Below are positions 22,566 through 29,328 of a stretch of DNA of 42,933 bases, piece by piece. This DNA is from a virus. The notes below the pieces were generated by a model that searched no databases, had not been told where the DNA came from, and was given only the letters and a program-made list of their open reading frames with translations. The DNA is taken from positions 1 through 42,933 of IMG/VR virus record IMGVR_UViG_3300031673_000139; one strand, 5' to 3'. The position numbers and the translations under genes are program-made. Every line of letters starts with the position of its first letter. The first letter of the stretch is position 1.

Positions 22566-23609
22566 ATGCCGGAATCAAAAATTACCATCCGGGCAGACAG
22601 CATAGCGGAAGCCGCGGCCAAGTTCAAGGTTCTCCGGGGCGAAATGGCCGGAGTGGAAAAACAGGCCAAACTTATCCGCTCCGAAGGGCTAATGATGGGC
22701 CAAGCCCTGCGGATGAATGTCGCCGTTGACTCCCAGCGCGCCGCCGCCGCCGCCGCCCTAACCTGGCAGGGCCGGCTAAAGGGCGTCGGGGCGTCCATTA
22801 TGTCAATCCGCGGCCTGATGATTGGGGCCGGAATTTATACGGGCGGCCGGATGCTGCTTGGTTCCATGCACGACGCCGCCGCGGCAGACAGGGCCATTCG
22901 CTCATTTGAGCGCTTGGGGGGAACGCGCGCCGGCTTGAACCGAATGCGCGATTCCGTGCACGGCATAGCCACGTCCGCGGAATTAGCCGGCGCTGCGGCC
23001 CGGATGATGGCACAGAACCAAAACCTGAATGCCGCCGCGGTTGAAAAGCTGACCGCCTTCGCCAAGCGCAACTCCGATGTTATGGGCGGTGAACTGACCG
23101 ATAACATGGAAATCGTCAACGACGCCTTGCGCACCGGCCGAGATATTTCCCTGAAGCGCATCGGCCTGCAACCGATTGAGGCCAAGGAAATCCGGGCGCT
23201 AGCTGCGGCTGAAGGCATACACACGAACAAGCTAGACAAGACTACGGAATCCCGGCTCAGGACCCTTGCCGTCCTTAAGCAGATTGACGCCGTTCTAGCC
23301 AAACATCCGCGGGGGGCGCCGACACCGGGTGACACATTAACGGCGATGGAAAAACAGTGGAGCGAATTCTCGACGGGAGCGGGGCGCGCCGCACTAATCG
23401 GAAGCGCCACAGAAATGCGCTCCGCAACGGAACTAATGAGGGGACGCCCCGGCCGTGCGTTGTATGAGTTTATGACCAAACGCGGAACGGCCGGAGCGCT
23501 TATCGGGATGTTCAGCGGAGAACCCAGGGCCGCGCCCCCCCCCGAGGTCAAGATAAAAACCGTGCGCGCAAGTTCGATTCGGTTGCGTGACGCCGGAGGG
23601 CTGGACTAA
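22566..23609 (+). CDS. Tape measure protein (short)
   Basis: A 347-residue, almost wholly helical protein with many Ala and Met residues and hydrophobic segments (GVGASIMSIRGLMIGAGIY, RALYEFMTKRGTAGALIGMF). This is typical of tape measure proteins, and it directly follows the chaperones. At the usual 1.5 angstrom per residue it would set a tail tube of only about 50 nm. Helical motifs such as AVEKLTAFAKRN and ALAAAEGIHTNKL are seen. The ATG is 9 nt after the preceding stop, with an AGGAG ribosome site. Confidence 0.75.
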   Translation: MPESKITIRADSIAEAAAKFKVLRGEMAGVEKQAKLIRSEGLMMGQALRMNVAVDSQRAAAAAALTWQGRLKGVGASIMSIRGLMIGAGIYTGGRMLLGSMHDAAAADRAIRSFERLGGTRAGLNRMRDSVHGIATSAELAGAAARMMAQNQNLNAAAVEKLTAFAKRNSDVMGGELTDNMEIVNDALRTGRDISLKRIGLQPIEAKEIRALAAAEGIHTNKLDKTTESRLRTLAVLKQIDAVLAKHPRGAPTPGDTLTAMEKQWSEFSTGAGRAALIGSATEMRSATELMRGRPGRALYEFMTKRGTAGALIGMFSGEPRAAPPPEVKIKTVRASSIRLRDAGGLD

Positions 23610-24022
23610 TGCCCACACACATAGCGAGCATCGGTGGCGTGACGTTTTTGCGGCCGGTCAATAATACCGGCAATACCAACTACTTCGCTACTGACGTTAC
23701 CGGGTTGACGCCCCCGACCGAACGCTTGCAGCGTATCACCTATCCCGGCGTGGACGGGCAGGCGGTCAAGAAGCTCGGCGCGGGGCCGCACGCGGGTACG
23801 CTTGTGGGTTTTATCGATGCCGCCAGCCTGGCGCACCTCGAAACGGGCCGCGCGGCCGTAGCCGCGCTTGCCAAGGCGCAGACTGCCGGGGCGCTGAGTT
23901 TCTACGATGCCAGCTTTGCAATCACTAGCGGCATCGTAACCGGCGTGACCTTCGGCCGCGCGTGGGGCTACAGCGGCCGATACTGCCTGGACTTTGAGCT
24001 TGCCTTTGAGAGCGTCGGCTAA
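23609..24022 (+). CDS. Tail tip (distal-tail-type) protein
   Basis: A 137-residue beta-rich protein (HIASIGGVTFLRPVNNTGN, RITYPGVDGQAVKKLGAG, FAITSGIVTGVTFGRAW) between tape measure and hub. Size, composition and place fit a distal tail or tail-tip component that connects the tube to the hub. A family cannot be named with certainty. ATG 23609 overlaps the upstream TAA, and the end overlaps the hub ATG. Confidence 0.55.
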   Translation: MPTHIASIGGVTFLRPVNNTGNTNYFATDVTGLTPPTERLQRITYPGVDGQAVKKLGAGPHAGTLVGFIDAASLAHLETGRAAVAALAKAQTAGALSFYDASFAITSGIVTGVTFGRAWGYSGRYCLDFELAFESVG

Positions 24023-26109
24023 TGACCGCGGAAAGCAAAGTCAAGTATCGCTTCTTGCAAATAGGGGATTCCGTCTGGACAGAAGCGCTCGACCTGTCCG
24101 GCGTATCGTGGGGCGACCTTGACAGCGACCTGATTCCGGTCTTCCGCCCCGACTCCATACACAAGGCCAGCGGCCCGGAACCGGATACCTGTACCTTTCA
24201 GGTAGTAGCCGCCGCCAAGGGGGAGCCGCCGGGCGACGGCATTTATCTGGCCGACAACCTTTCCGCACAAGCAGACCGGCGAACGCACGCCGGGACTACC
24301 GCAACCATGTACTATCCGGCGACGCCGACGGGCTTCCTTGCGGAATTCTCGCTGATTAAGGTCATGGAGTCGGATACTACCGAAAAGGTTGACCCGGTGT
24401 GCTGCTTCTGCGGCGTCGTTACCGACATGGAGTTGTCGGTTGACGCGAACGGCGGCGACGTATGGACCATCACGATAACCGAAATCGCCCGTTGGCATAT
24501 GTCCCGCATCGGCGTCTACGGCTCGGCGTTCTGGCGCTGGAACCAATCGGACGCTAAGTGGAACGCCGATACCCTGCCGGTCTTCAACGAAGACAGCAAG
24601 CCCGACCAATATTCCGCAGTAGACGGCACGGAATTGGAAAGGCTAATCAATAGCCACCTGAATACGCGCGACGGCGTTACGTCTGTCAACGGGGCGGCGA
24701 TATTCGCGGGCTTCTGGCGGTTGGGCAACGTGCTAAACTACCTGCGGCGCGAATGGGGCATGGCAGATGGCAACGGGGCGGTCCAAACCGTCAACTATCT
24801 GAGCGGCGACGGGGAAGACCCGGCATGGCCCGCCGCCGCCGCCGATGGTACGTGGGCCTTCCTTTTCCTGCAAGGCAGCGACGACCAAATTCTGCAAGAC
24901 CTGGCGCTCGGCGGAATGTCCCTGGCGCAAGCGATAGATACCATCGTTACCAAGGCCGGGCACTACGAATGGTGCTGTGTATGGGATGATGCGCAGTCAA
25001 CGTATCGCCTGAAAATCTATGATGCGCTCGCCGGTAACGGTGAAACCGCAGTAGACTATACCCGCGGCACACTCGGCGGAAGCGTCGGGACTACCCCGCC
25101 GACCTGCCTGGAAGCCGACTTACATTGGTCTTGGGCCAAGTGCGCTACGCAGGTCAAGGCGCTGGGGGCGAAGCGGCGATTTGAGTTGACGGTGGACAGC
25201 GGCAGCGGGGAGGGCTTCTTCGGCGGAATCATGGGCGGCTGGACTACGGCGCAAGAAACCGCCTATCTGGCCGCCAAGGGGCCGGATGATGATGACCCCG
25301 ACCAGAAAAACCCGTCGCCATTCCAGCGGTATATTATCGCCGGGGACCTTGACTGGTCGGCCGTCTTCAACCACGCCGACTTTCTGTCCGGCAGGCGCCG
25401 GGCCTTGCCCGGATTGCTCTGCAAAGCGTTTGCCAGTGACGAGCAGGCAACCGACGAACCGCAACGGCTGGATATCCGGGCGTGGCGGTATATAGACGCG
25501 GCATGGGAACGCGCTCCCCAACACGTATCGGTAAGGGCGGTAGAGGATGGCAGCCTGCTCGTTACCGGCATTGACCCCGACACCGGCGAACGCTGGGGCT
25601 ATGATCCCGAAGGCGAATGCGCCTACGATGTGCGCTTTACTATCGCCGTCGAGGATGATTCGCGGCTGACCACCTCGGCCGCCGTGACTGACAAACCCTC
25701 CGGCTGGCCGACGCTGGAAGATGTGATTGACGCGCATACGTTTGTCTATGAGGCGCAGGCCGGCGCGGTTATCCCGACGGATTCCGGCGGCGACCCGACG
25801 ATTGACGCCATTGCAGCGGATACCACAAAGGGCAGCGGCGCAAGCCCCAACGTGCTCAAGAGCGACCAAGCGCGCCTTGACGCGCTGGCAACCCGCACGC
25901 TCGCCACGCGCGCCCATCCGTTCCTTTCCGGCCGGCTCACGATAAAGGATTGCGATTGGACAATCTATCCCGGCCAGAAAATCGGCAACCTCACCGGCGG
26001 CGGCGCCCGCCCGACCCTCGCGCTGAATGCCATCGTCGAATCAATTGACTACCACTTGGGCGAAGGGCAGGAATCCATGACCCTGCATCTCGGGGGCGAT
26101 ACCGCGTGA
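24022..26109 (+). CDS. Baseplate hub / tail-associated protein
   Basis: A 695-residue protein, the longest in the tail-tip module. The N-terminal region has a short beta domain (VSWGDLDSDLIPVFRPDSI, TCTFQVVAAAKG). The middle (about 255-350: AFLFLQGSDDQILQDLALGG, then AQAIDTIVTKAGHYEWCC) resembles a gp27-like hub. The C-terminal part has a beta-rich barrel (IKDCDWTIYPGQKIGNLTGGG, IVESIDYHLGEGQESMTLHL) like hub proteins of siphoviruses. It probably forms the trimeric hub closing the tube. No peptidase domain is seen. The end overlaps the next GTG. Confidence 0.65.
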   Translation: MTAESKVKYRFLQIGDSVWTEALDLSGVSWGDLDSDLIPVFRPDSIHKASGPEPDTCTFQVVAAAKGEPPGDGIYLADNLSAQADRRTHAGTTATMYYPATPTGFLAEFSLIKVMESDTTEKVDPVCCFCGVVTDMELSVDANGGDVWTITITEIARWHMSRIGVYGSAFWRWNQSDAKWNADTLPVFNEDSKPDQYSAVDGTELERLINSHLNTRDGVTSVNGAAIFAGFWRLGNVLNYLRREWGMADGNGAVQTVNYLSGDGEDPAWPAAAADGTWAFLFLQGSDDQILQDLALGGMSLAQAIDTIVTKAGHYEWCCVWDDAQSTYRLKIYDALAGNGETAVDYTRGTLGGSVGTTPPTCLEADLHWSWAKCATQVKALGAKRRFELTVDSGSGEGFFGGIMGGWTTAQETAYLAAKGPDDDDPDQKNPSPFQRYIIAGDLDWSAVFNHADFLSGRRRALPGLLCKAFASDEQATDEPQRLDIRAWRYIDAAWERAPQHVSVRAVEDGSLLVTGIDPDTGERWGYDPEGECAYDVRFTIAVEDDSRLTTSAAVTDKPSGWPTLEDVIDAHTFVYEAQAGAVIPTDSGGDPTIDAIAADTTKGSGASPNVLKSDQARLDALATRTLATRAHPFLSGRLTIKDCDWTIYPGQKIGNLTGGGARPTLALNAIVESIDYHLGEGQESMTLHLGGDTA

Positions 26110-26684
26110 AAAGCGACAGCCTGAAGGTCAAGCAAGAGCGCCGCCGGGCCGAACGACTTGCCGCGCGCACCGGGCAGGCGGTACACGTCGCCAAGCTGGC
26201 AACGCCGCGCTCCGGCTTTAGCGCCGGCATGGGCATGGACTGGTACGGCGGCGCCGAGGAAATCCCCGCCGGCTGGCTTGGTTGTGACGGCAGCGCGGTA
26301 TCTCGCACAACGTATGCCGCGCTGTTCGCCGCAATCGGGACTACCTTTGGCGTTGGGGACGGCTCCACTACGTTTAATCTGCCCGATTCCCGCAAGCGCG
26401 CAACGTATGGCGCCGGCACGGGCTATGCTATCGGTGCAAGCGACGGCCTGGCCGAGGCCGACCGCGTTCCCGGAGCGGTAACTGTGGGGGACCATGCGCA
26501 GTGGGATCATGGCCACGCCGTGTACTGGCCCGGCTACGTCGAGGTGGCCGCCGGCGCCGGGCAGGTGGTGAGCTTGCCGGGCGGGGAGATATATGGGACC
26601 TCCGGGGCGTCCTACGGTCCGGTGGCGCACGACGTGGGCGGCAGCAAGAGCTACCTCTGCATTACCCGGATAATTAAGCACTGA
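26106..26684 (+). CDS. Tail collar domain protein (tail fibre)
   Basis: A 192-residue protein with the phage tail collar signature from about residue 50: EEIPAGWLGCDGSAVSRTTY, AALFAAIGTTFGVGDGSTTF and NLPDSRKRATYGAG. It ends with the histidine-bearing repeats usual for such tails (VGDHAQWDHGHAVYW) and a final YLCITRIIKH strand. These domains occur at the end of tail fibres and appendages that touch the host. GTG 26106 overlaps the hub stop. Confidence 0.85.
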   Translation: MKSDSLKVKQERRRAERLAARTGQAVHVAKLATPRSGFSAGMGMDWYGGAEEIPAGWLGCDGSAVSRTTYAALFAAIGTTFGVGDGSTTFNLPDSRKRATYGAGTGYAIGASDGLAEADRVPGAVTVGDHAQWDHGHAVYWPGYVEVAAGAGQVVSLPGGEIYGTSGASYGPVAHDVGGSKSYLCITRIIKH

Positions 26685-26694
26685 GGGCCTGACC

Positions 26695-27351
26695 ATGACC
26701 AACGCAATCGGAACCGAAGGGGACGGCGACTATGTGGCGACCTCTGCCGTCAAGGGGGCGGTGGACAAGGCCCACGACCGCGCCCACGCGATAACCTCCG
26801 GCGATGACCACTCCGGGCTCACGGGCGACGGCGACAAGGTGCTCTACGACAACGGGGTCATGGCGCCTATCGGTTCGCTGGTTGACGTTGCGTTCGACGA
26901 TGAGTCGGGGCACACCTGCGTTGCGGGCACTGAGCAGGCCGACCAGTTCGACCACGGCAATGTCGTTCCGGGCAACCTGAGCGGCGGCCAGCACATTATC
27001 CAGGTTGACGATTCGCTGGCAGATGAGTGGCTTGTCATGGGGGACGATGGCGAGGGCAACCTCGTCGAACTCGGCGGCACCGGCAATATCCACTTGGTGT
27101 CGGGCACGATTGATTACGAAACCGGCGAGTTCGCCTTCGAGACCGACGAGGCCATCACGGAGGGCAAGGTGCTCAAGTGGGGGTATATCTACGTTGGGTC
27201 GTTGACCCCTGCCGTGTTCAACCAAGCTGCGGAACCGACTGTGGCGCAACTCCCCGCCGGCCAAATGTGCTTTTGGACAGACACCGACGACTCCAAGTGC
27301 TACCTGTGCTACAATCACGGCGGAACGGTCAAGACTGTAGAGATGACATAG
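26695..27351 (+). CDS. Putative tail fibre / appendage protein
   Basis: A 218-residue acidic protein with a repetitive, low-complexity N-terminal half (KAHDRAHAITSGDDHSGLTG, then DKVLYDNGVMAP) resembling phage fibre proteins. The C-terminal part (QAAEPTVAQLPAGQMCFWTD, SKCYLCYNHGG) resembles fibre tip segments with the 'AGQMCFWTD' type of strand. It is the last gene of the late operon and probably forms the receptor-binding appendage. It has GAGGG before ATG 26695. A terminator follows 47 nt after its stop. Confidence 0.6.
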   Translation: MTNAIGTEGDGDYVATSAVKGAVDKAHDRAHAITSGDDHSGLTGDGDKVLYDNGVMAPIGSLVDVAFDDESGHTCVAGTEQADQFDHGNVVPGNLSGGQHIIQVDDSLADEWLVMGDDGEGNLVELGGTGNIHLVSGTIDYETGEFAFETDEAITEGKVLKWGYIYVGSLTPAVFNQAAEPTVAQLPAGQMCFWTDTDDSKCYLCYNHGGTVKTVEMT

Positions 27352-27398
27352 ATGTCGCACGAAGCAACCCCGCCGCGGGCCGCAAGGCCCAAGGCGCC

Positions 27399-27435
27399 GC
27401 GCGCTGGCCCCCCTCCGGCCGGCGCGCTTATTTTT
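27399..27435 (+). terminator. Strong terminator between the convergent operons
   Basis: An 11-bp stem (27399-27409 with 27417-27427, one T-G pair) with a 7-nt loop is followed by TTATTTTT. It ends the rightward late operon just past the fibre gene. The T-run also contains the stop codon (TAA, read leftward) of the last gene of the leftward operon, so convergent genes end back to back. In the leftward direction no T-run follows, so it should work mainly rightward. Confidence 0.85.
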
Positions 27436-27595
27436 GCAGGGCGGCGATTATGCCCGGCACCTTAAGCGCCGGAATCGGCACAAGCCCGCGCTCCCAACGG
27501 TGGACCTCTTGAGCCGAACAGCCCAACCGCTCCGCCGCCTGCCGCTGCGTCAGCCCGGCCGCCTGCCTGAGCGCCCGGAGTTCCGCGCCGGTCAC
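27428..27595 (-). CDS. Small XRE-family HTH regulator
   Basis: A 55-residue protein made almost entirely of one helix-turn-helix: RALRQAAGLTQRQAAERLG, then SAQEVHRWERGLVPIPA. It is the typical Cro/C1 (XRE) DNA-binding fold. Without a C-terminal domain it is closer to a Cro-type repressor than to a cleavable one. GTG at 27595-27593 (leftward) overlaps the stop of the preceding gene. It is the last of five leftward genes and may regulate the 28662-28995 control region or bind elsewhere. Confidence 0.75.
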   Translation of the reverse strand: MTGAELRALRQAAGLTQRQAAERLGCSAQEVHRWERGLVPIPALKVPGIIAALQK

Positions 27596-27849
27596 GGCCG
27601 CTCCGCCTGCTCGATGGCCGCGCGAGCCTCCCCCACCAAGACGTGTAGCCACTCTGCCGCGCGCTTCTTGCCGATGTATTCCTGGTGACCCGGCCGATTG
27701 CCGGCGGCCAGCTTGCCGGCGCAACACTCTGTCTGTCTCGCGTAGTCCCGGAGCGCCGCCAGCAGCGCCGCCTTGTCGGCGCGGAGACGGGTGATTTCCG
27801 CGGCCATCGCGCCGTGACTCGACTCCACCTGGTACGTTTCGCAAGCCAT
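27592..27849 (-). CDS. Helical hypothetical protein
   Basis: An 85-residue protein of unknown function in the leftward operon. It has a heptad-like helix (AAEITRLRADKAALLAALRD) followed by CCAGKLAAGNRPGHQEYIG and another helix. A GGGAGG ribosome site precedes its ATG (27849-27847), itself preceded by a small GC hairpin with a GCGA loop. Its stop overlaps the start of the XRE gene. Confidence 0.6.
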   Translation of the reverse strand: MACETYQVESSHGAMAAEITRLRADKAALLAALRDYARQTECCAGKLAAGNRPGHQEYIGKKRAAEWLHVLVGEARAAIEQAERP

Positions 27850-27873
27850 GTTAGCCTCCCGCCGCTCGCGCGG

Positions 27874-28077
27874 CTAGATGATGTTCCCTGGCAGCCGAGA
27901 ACCGCTCTGCCGTACCCTGCCACCACCCAGATGCACCAGCCTCACCCGATAAGCCCCCTTGTCTACGGTGGCCACCGCGCCGCGAATCATTGAGGCCAGG
28001 ATGGCCCTCGCCTCTCTCATGGCCTGCCGGTCGGTCGGGTATTCGTTGATGGTGCATCCGATTAGTGCTCTACTCAT
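27874..28077 (-). CDS. Small hypothetical protein
   Basis: A 67-residue protein of unknown function. The middle (NEYPTDRQAMREARAILASM) is amphipathic, and the C-terminus is beta-like (YRVRLVHLGGGRVRQSG). A strong GGAGGAGG ribosome site lies before ATG 28077 (leftward), within a duplicated leader module (28091-28120). The stop codon TAG is itself part of the hairpin preceding the next gene. Confidence 0.55.
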   Translation of the reverse strand: MSRALIGCTINEYPTDRQAMREARAILASMIRGAVATVDKGAYRVRLVHLGGGRVRQSGSRLPGNII

Positions 28078-28161
28078 TTCCCTTCCTCCTCCTGCCCGGC
28101 TCTCCGGCGCCGGGCGGCCTCGGTCCCCCTCGTTAGCTCCTTCGGCCGGCTCCGGGCCGGA

Positions 28162-28425
28162 CTACAAAACACGCCCCCAGGTCGCGCGAGAATTGTGCGA
28201 CCCCATGAGTATGCGCCCGTCACGTGACACGATGGCATCATCTCCATCGTACAGGCTCGCGCGGATCAGTGGATACACCGCCGTTTGGCCGCAGTCCTCC
28301 CAGCTGTCGGCGACCGCCAGTGACCGCGACCCGGCCACGGATAGCTCGCGGCACATCCTCCGCCAAATCGCCCGCAACGTCCGGCCCCGGTACTCCCGCC
28401 CCATCTCGTCACGCAGGATACGCAT
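28162..28425 (-). CDS. Small hypothetical protein
   Basis: An 87-residue protein of unknown function. The N-terminal half is basic (GREYRGRTLRAIWRRMCREL). The C-terminal half (ASLYDGDDAIVSRDGRILMG) looks like a small mixed alpha/beta domain. GGAGGAGG lies before ATG 28425 (leftward), again with the hairpin module (28442-28455). No known family is recognised. Confidence 0.5.
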   Translation of the reverse strand: MRILRDEMGREYRGRTLRAIWRRMCRELSVAGSRSLAVADSWEDCGQTAVYPLIRASLYDGDDAIVSRDGRILMGSHNSRATWGRVL

Positions 28426-28454
28426 CTGTCATCCTCCTCCTGCCGCTCGCGCGG

Positions 28455-28661
28455 CTACTTGCGCTCCGCCTTGGCGATGGCCGCGCGGTAAAAGGCTTCG
28501 GCCGTCGCGGCGTCGTAGACCTTCCGGGCTTCGGCCGTCGCGGCGTCGTAGACCTTCCGGGCTTCGGCCGTCGCGGCGCAGTAGACCTTCTGGGCTTCGG
28601 CCGTCGCGGCGCCGTAGACCTTCCGGGCTTCGGCCATCGCGGCGTCGTAGTACATCCCCAT
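28455..28661 (-). CDS. Tandem 11-residue-repeat protein
   Basis: A 68-residue protein made almost wholly of five 11-residue units of the type (A)xAEARKVYxA, each encoded by a 33-bp DNA repeat. The units differ at one or two sites (KVYD, KVYC, KVYG), the last being degenerate (AFYRAAIAKAERK). An 11-residue period fits a hendecad, three helical turns, so the protein probably forms an extended helix with a stripe of Ala and Tyr. It is the first gene of the leftward operon, 60 nt from the predicted start of transcription. Function is unknown. Similar AEAxKVYxAA peptides occur in other phage proteins. Confidence 0.6.
   Translation of the reverse strand: MGMYYDAAMAEARKVYGAATAEAQKVYCAATAEARKVYDAATAEARKVYDAATAEAFYRAAIAKAERK
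28495..28650 (-). repeat. 33-bp tandem repeat inside the repeat-protein gene
   Basis: Units of 33 bp start at 28495, 28528, 28561 and 28594, with a shorter fifth unit from 28627 to about 28650. The first two units are identical; the third and fourth differ at one to four positions around the codon before the conserved Lys-Val-Tyr. The period equals 11 codons, so copy-number change keeps the frame open. This points to slippage or unequal crossover as the way the gene length varies. Confidence 0.85.
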
Positions 28662-28731
28662 CGTCCTCTCCTCCTCCTGCCCGTCTCACCGGCGCCGGGC
28701 GGCCGTGCTCTTGTTCTCTACATATTGTATA

Positions 28732-28747
28732 AGCAAGGGTCATGCCA
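28732..28747 (-). promoter_or_regulatory. Sigma-54-type (-24/-12) promoter of the leftward operon
   Basis: On the minus strand the sequence TGGCATG-ACCC-TTGCT matches the sigma-54 consensus (TGGCACG-N4-TTGCW) at all positions but one (T for C). The invariant GG and GC are exactly 10 nt apart. It predicts a start near 28721, giving a 60-nt leader to ATG 28661 that contains the type-2 hairpin and the ribosome site. A TATACAAT sequence lies just downstream (28719-28733) but has no -35 partner. Confidence 0.7.
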
Positions 28748-28832
28748 CAGATGGCAGACAACCGCTAGTCTCGTAAGCCGCGCGTTTGCGCCACTTGCGC
28801 CACCAACGTAGAGCAACCGTAGCTTTTGGCTA

Positions 28833-28879
28833 TGACAAAAATTATCGCGGTGACAAAAAGTGTTACCCAAAATTGTCAC
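28833..28879. promoter_or_regulatory. Candidate enhancer (activator) sites between the divergent promoters
   Basis: TGACAAAAA occurs at 28833-28841 and again at 28851-28859 (18-bp period). GTGACAA at 28850-28856 is mirrored by TTGTCAC at 28873-28879, a 7-bp inverted repeat with a 16-nt gap. These AT-rich elements lie in an otherwise GC-rich genome, about -99 to -145 from the rightward and -112 to -158 from the leftward predicted start. Sigma-54 activators usually bind at such distances. They could instead be repressor operators. Confidence 0.55.
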
Positions 28880-28951
28880 TCGGTGGGCAAGTCCTGTATC
28901 CGTTTGCGCCCTAAGCCTTGCAATACCGGGGGGTTGCGAATAAAAAGCCTT

Positions 28952-28967
28952 TGGCACGGTGTTTGCT
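28952..28967 (+). promoter_or_regulatory. Sigma-54-type (-24/-12) promoter of the rightward early operon
   Basis: TGGCACG-GTGT-TTGCT is a perfect match to the sigma-54 (RpoN) consensus TGGCACG-N4-TTGCW, with the GG and GC dinucleotides 10 nt apart. The start is predicted near 28978, only 18 nt before ATG 28996, and the short leader is essentially the GGGAGGA ribosome site. The match is at the base of a long operon of replication and methyltransferase genes. No good -35/-10 pair is seen here. Confidence 0.75.
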
Positions 28968-28995
28968 ATATCCCTGTTGACTTGGGAGGATTAAG

Positions 28996-29328
28996 ATGTC
29001 AAGGCCACCAGCAAAAGACCACAGACCCGGACAGTTATATCTACCCGAAAAGATGCGTGATGCCCTGCGCATTCGCCTTTTATCTATTCAGAAAAACCGG
29101 TGTGCGATATGCGGCAAGGACTTTACCGGAGAGACCGGAAAGCTGCATATAGACCATGACCACACGACACGGCAAATTCGGGGACTTTTGTGCCGCTTCT
29201 GCAATCACGCCGTGGGGTGTCTCCGGGACTCGGTTGCAAGTGCACAAGCCCTGATAGCCTATCTTCGCTGTCCCCCGCTTGACCCCCCCGGTTGTCATCC
29301 GGTTCCGCCTTGGGAAAAAAGCAAGTGA
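28996..29328 (+). CDS. Recombination endonuclease VII-like HNH nuclease
   Basis: A 110-residue protein with the endonuclease VII pattern: CAICGKDF (C36/C39), then the HNH-like core LHIDHDHTTRQIRGLLCRFCN (H51-H56, C66/C69), and a helix ALIAYL. Endonuclease VII resolves branched DNA before packaging and debranches replication intermediates. It is the first gene after the rightward sigma-54-type promoter, with a strong GGGAGGA site. It overlaps the next GTG by 4 nt. Confidence 0.85.
   Translation: MSRPPAKDHRPGQLYLPEKMRDALRIRLLSIQKNRCAICGKDFTGETGKLHIDHDHTTRQIRGLLCRFCNHAVGCLRDSVASAQALIAYLRCPPLDPPGCHPVPPWEKSK

Larger units (their letters stand above)
27861..28703 (-). promoter_or_regulatory. Duplicated hairpin-plus-ribosome-site leaders of the leftward genes
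   Basis: Two kinds of short leader each occur twice in the leftward operon. Type 1 begins with the upstream stop codon and reads TAGCCGCGCGAGCGGC followed by a GGAGG; it forms a 5-bp GC stem with a GCGA tetraloop and lies at 27861-27876 and 28442-28457. Type 2 is a GGCGCCGG-centred GC block followed by GGCAGGAGGAGG, at 28091-28120 and about 28677-28703. Each precedes a leftward start codon. They may stabilise or process the mRNA or tune translation. Confidence 0.6.

Noticed and set aside
28495-28650. 33-bp repeats considered as a CRISPR-like or iteron array
   Set aside because: There are no spacers, the units are directly adjacent, and the period equals 11 codons in an open frame; it is a coding tandem repeat.
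28945-28970. A sigma-70 reading of the same region (TTGCGA and TATATC)
   Set aside because: The two boxes are 27 nt apart, too far for a sigma-70 promoter, whereas the sigma-54 match is exact.
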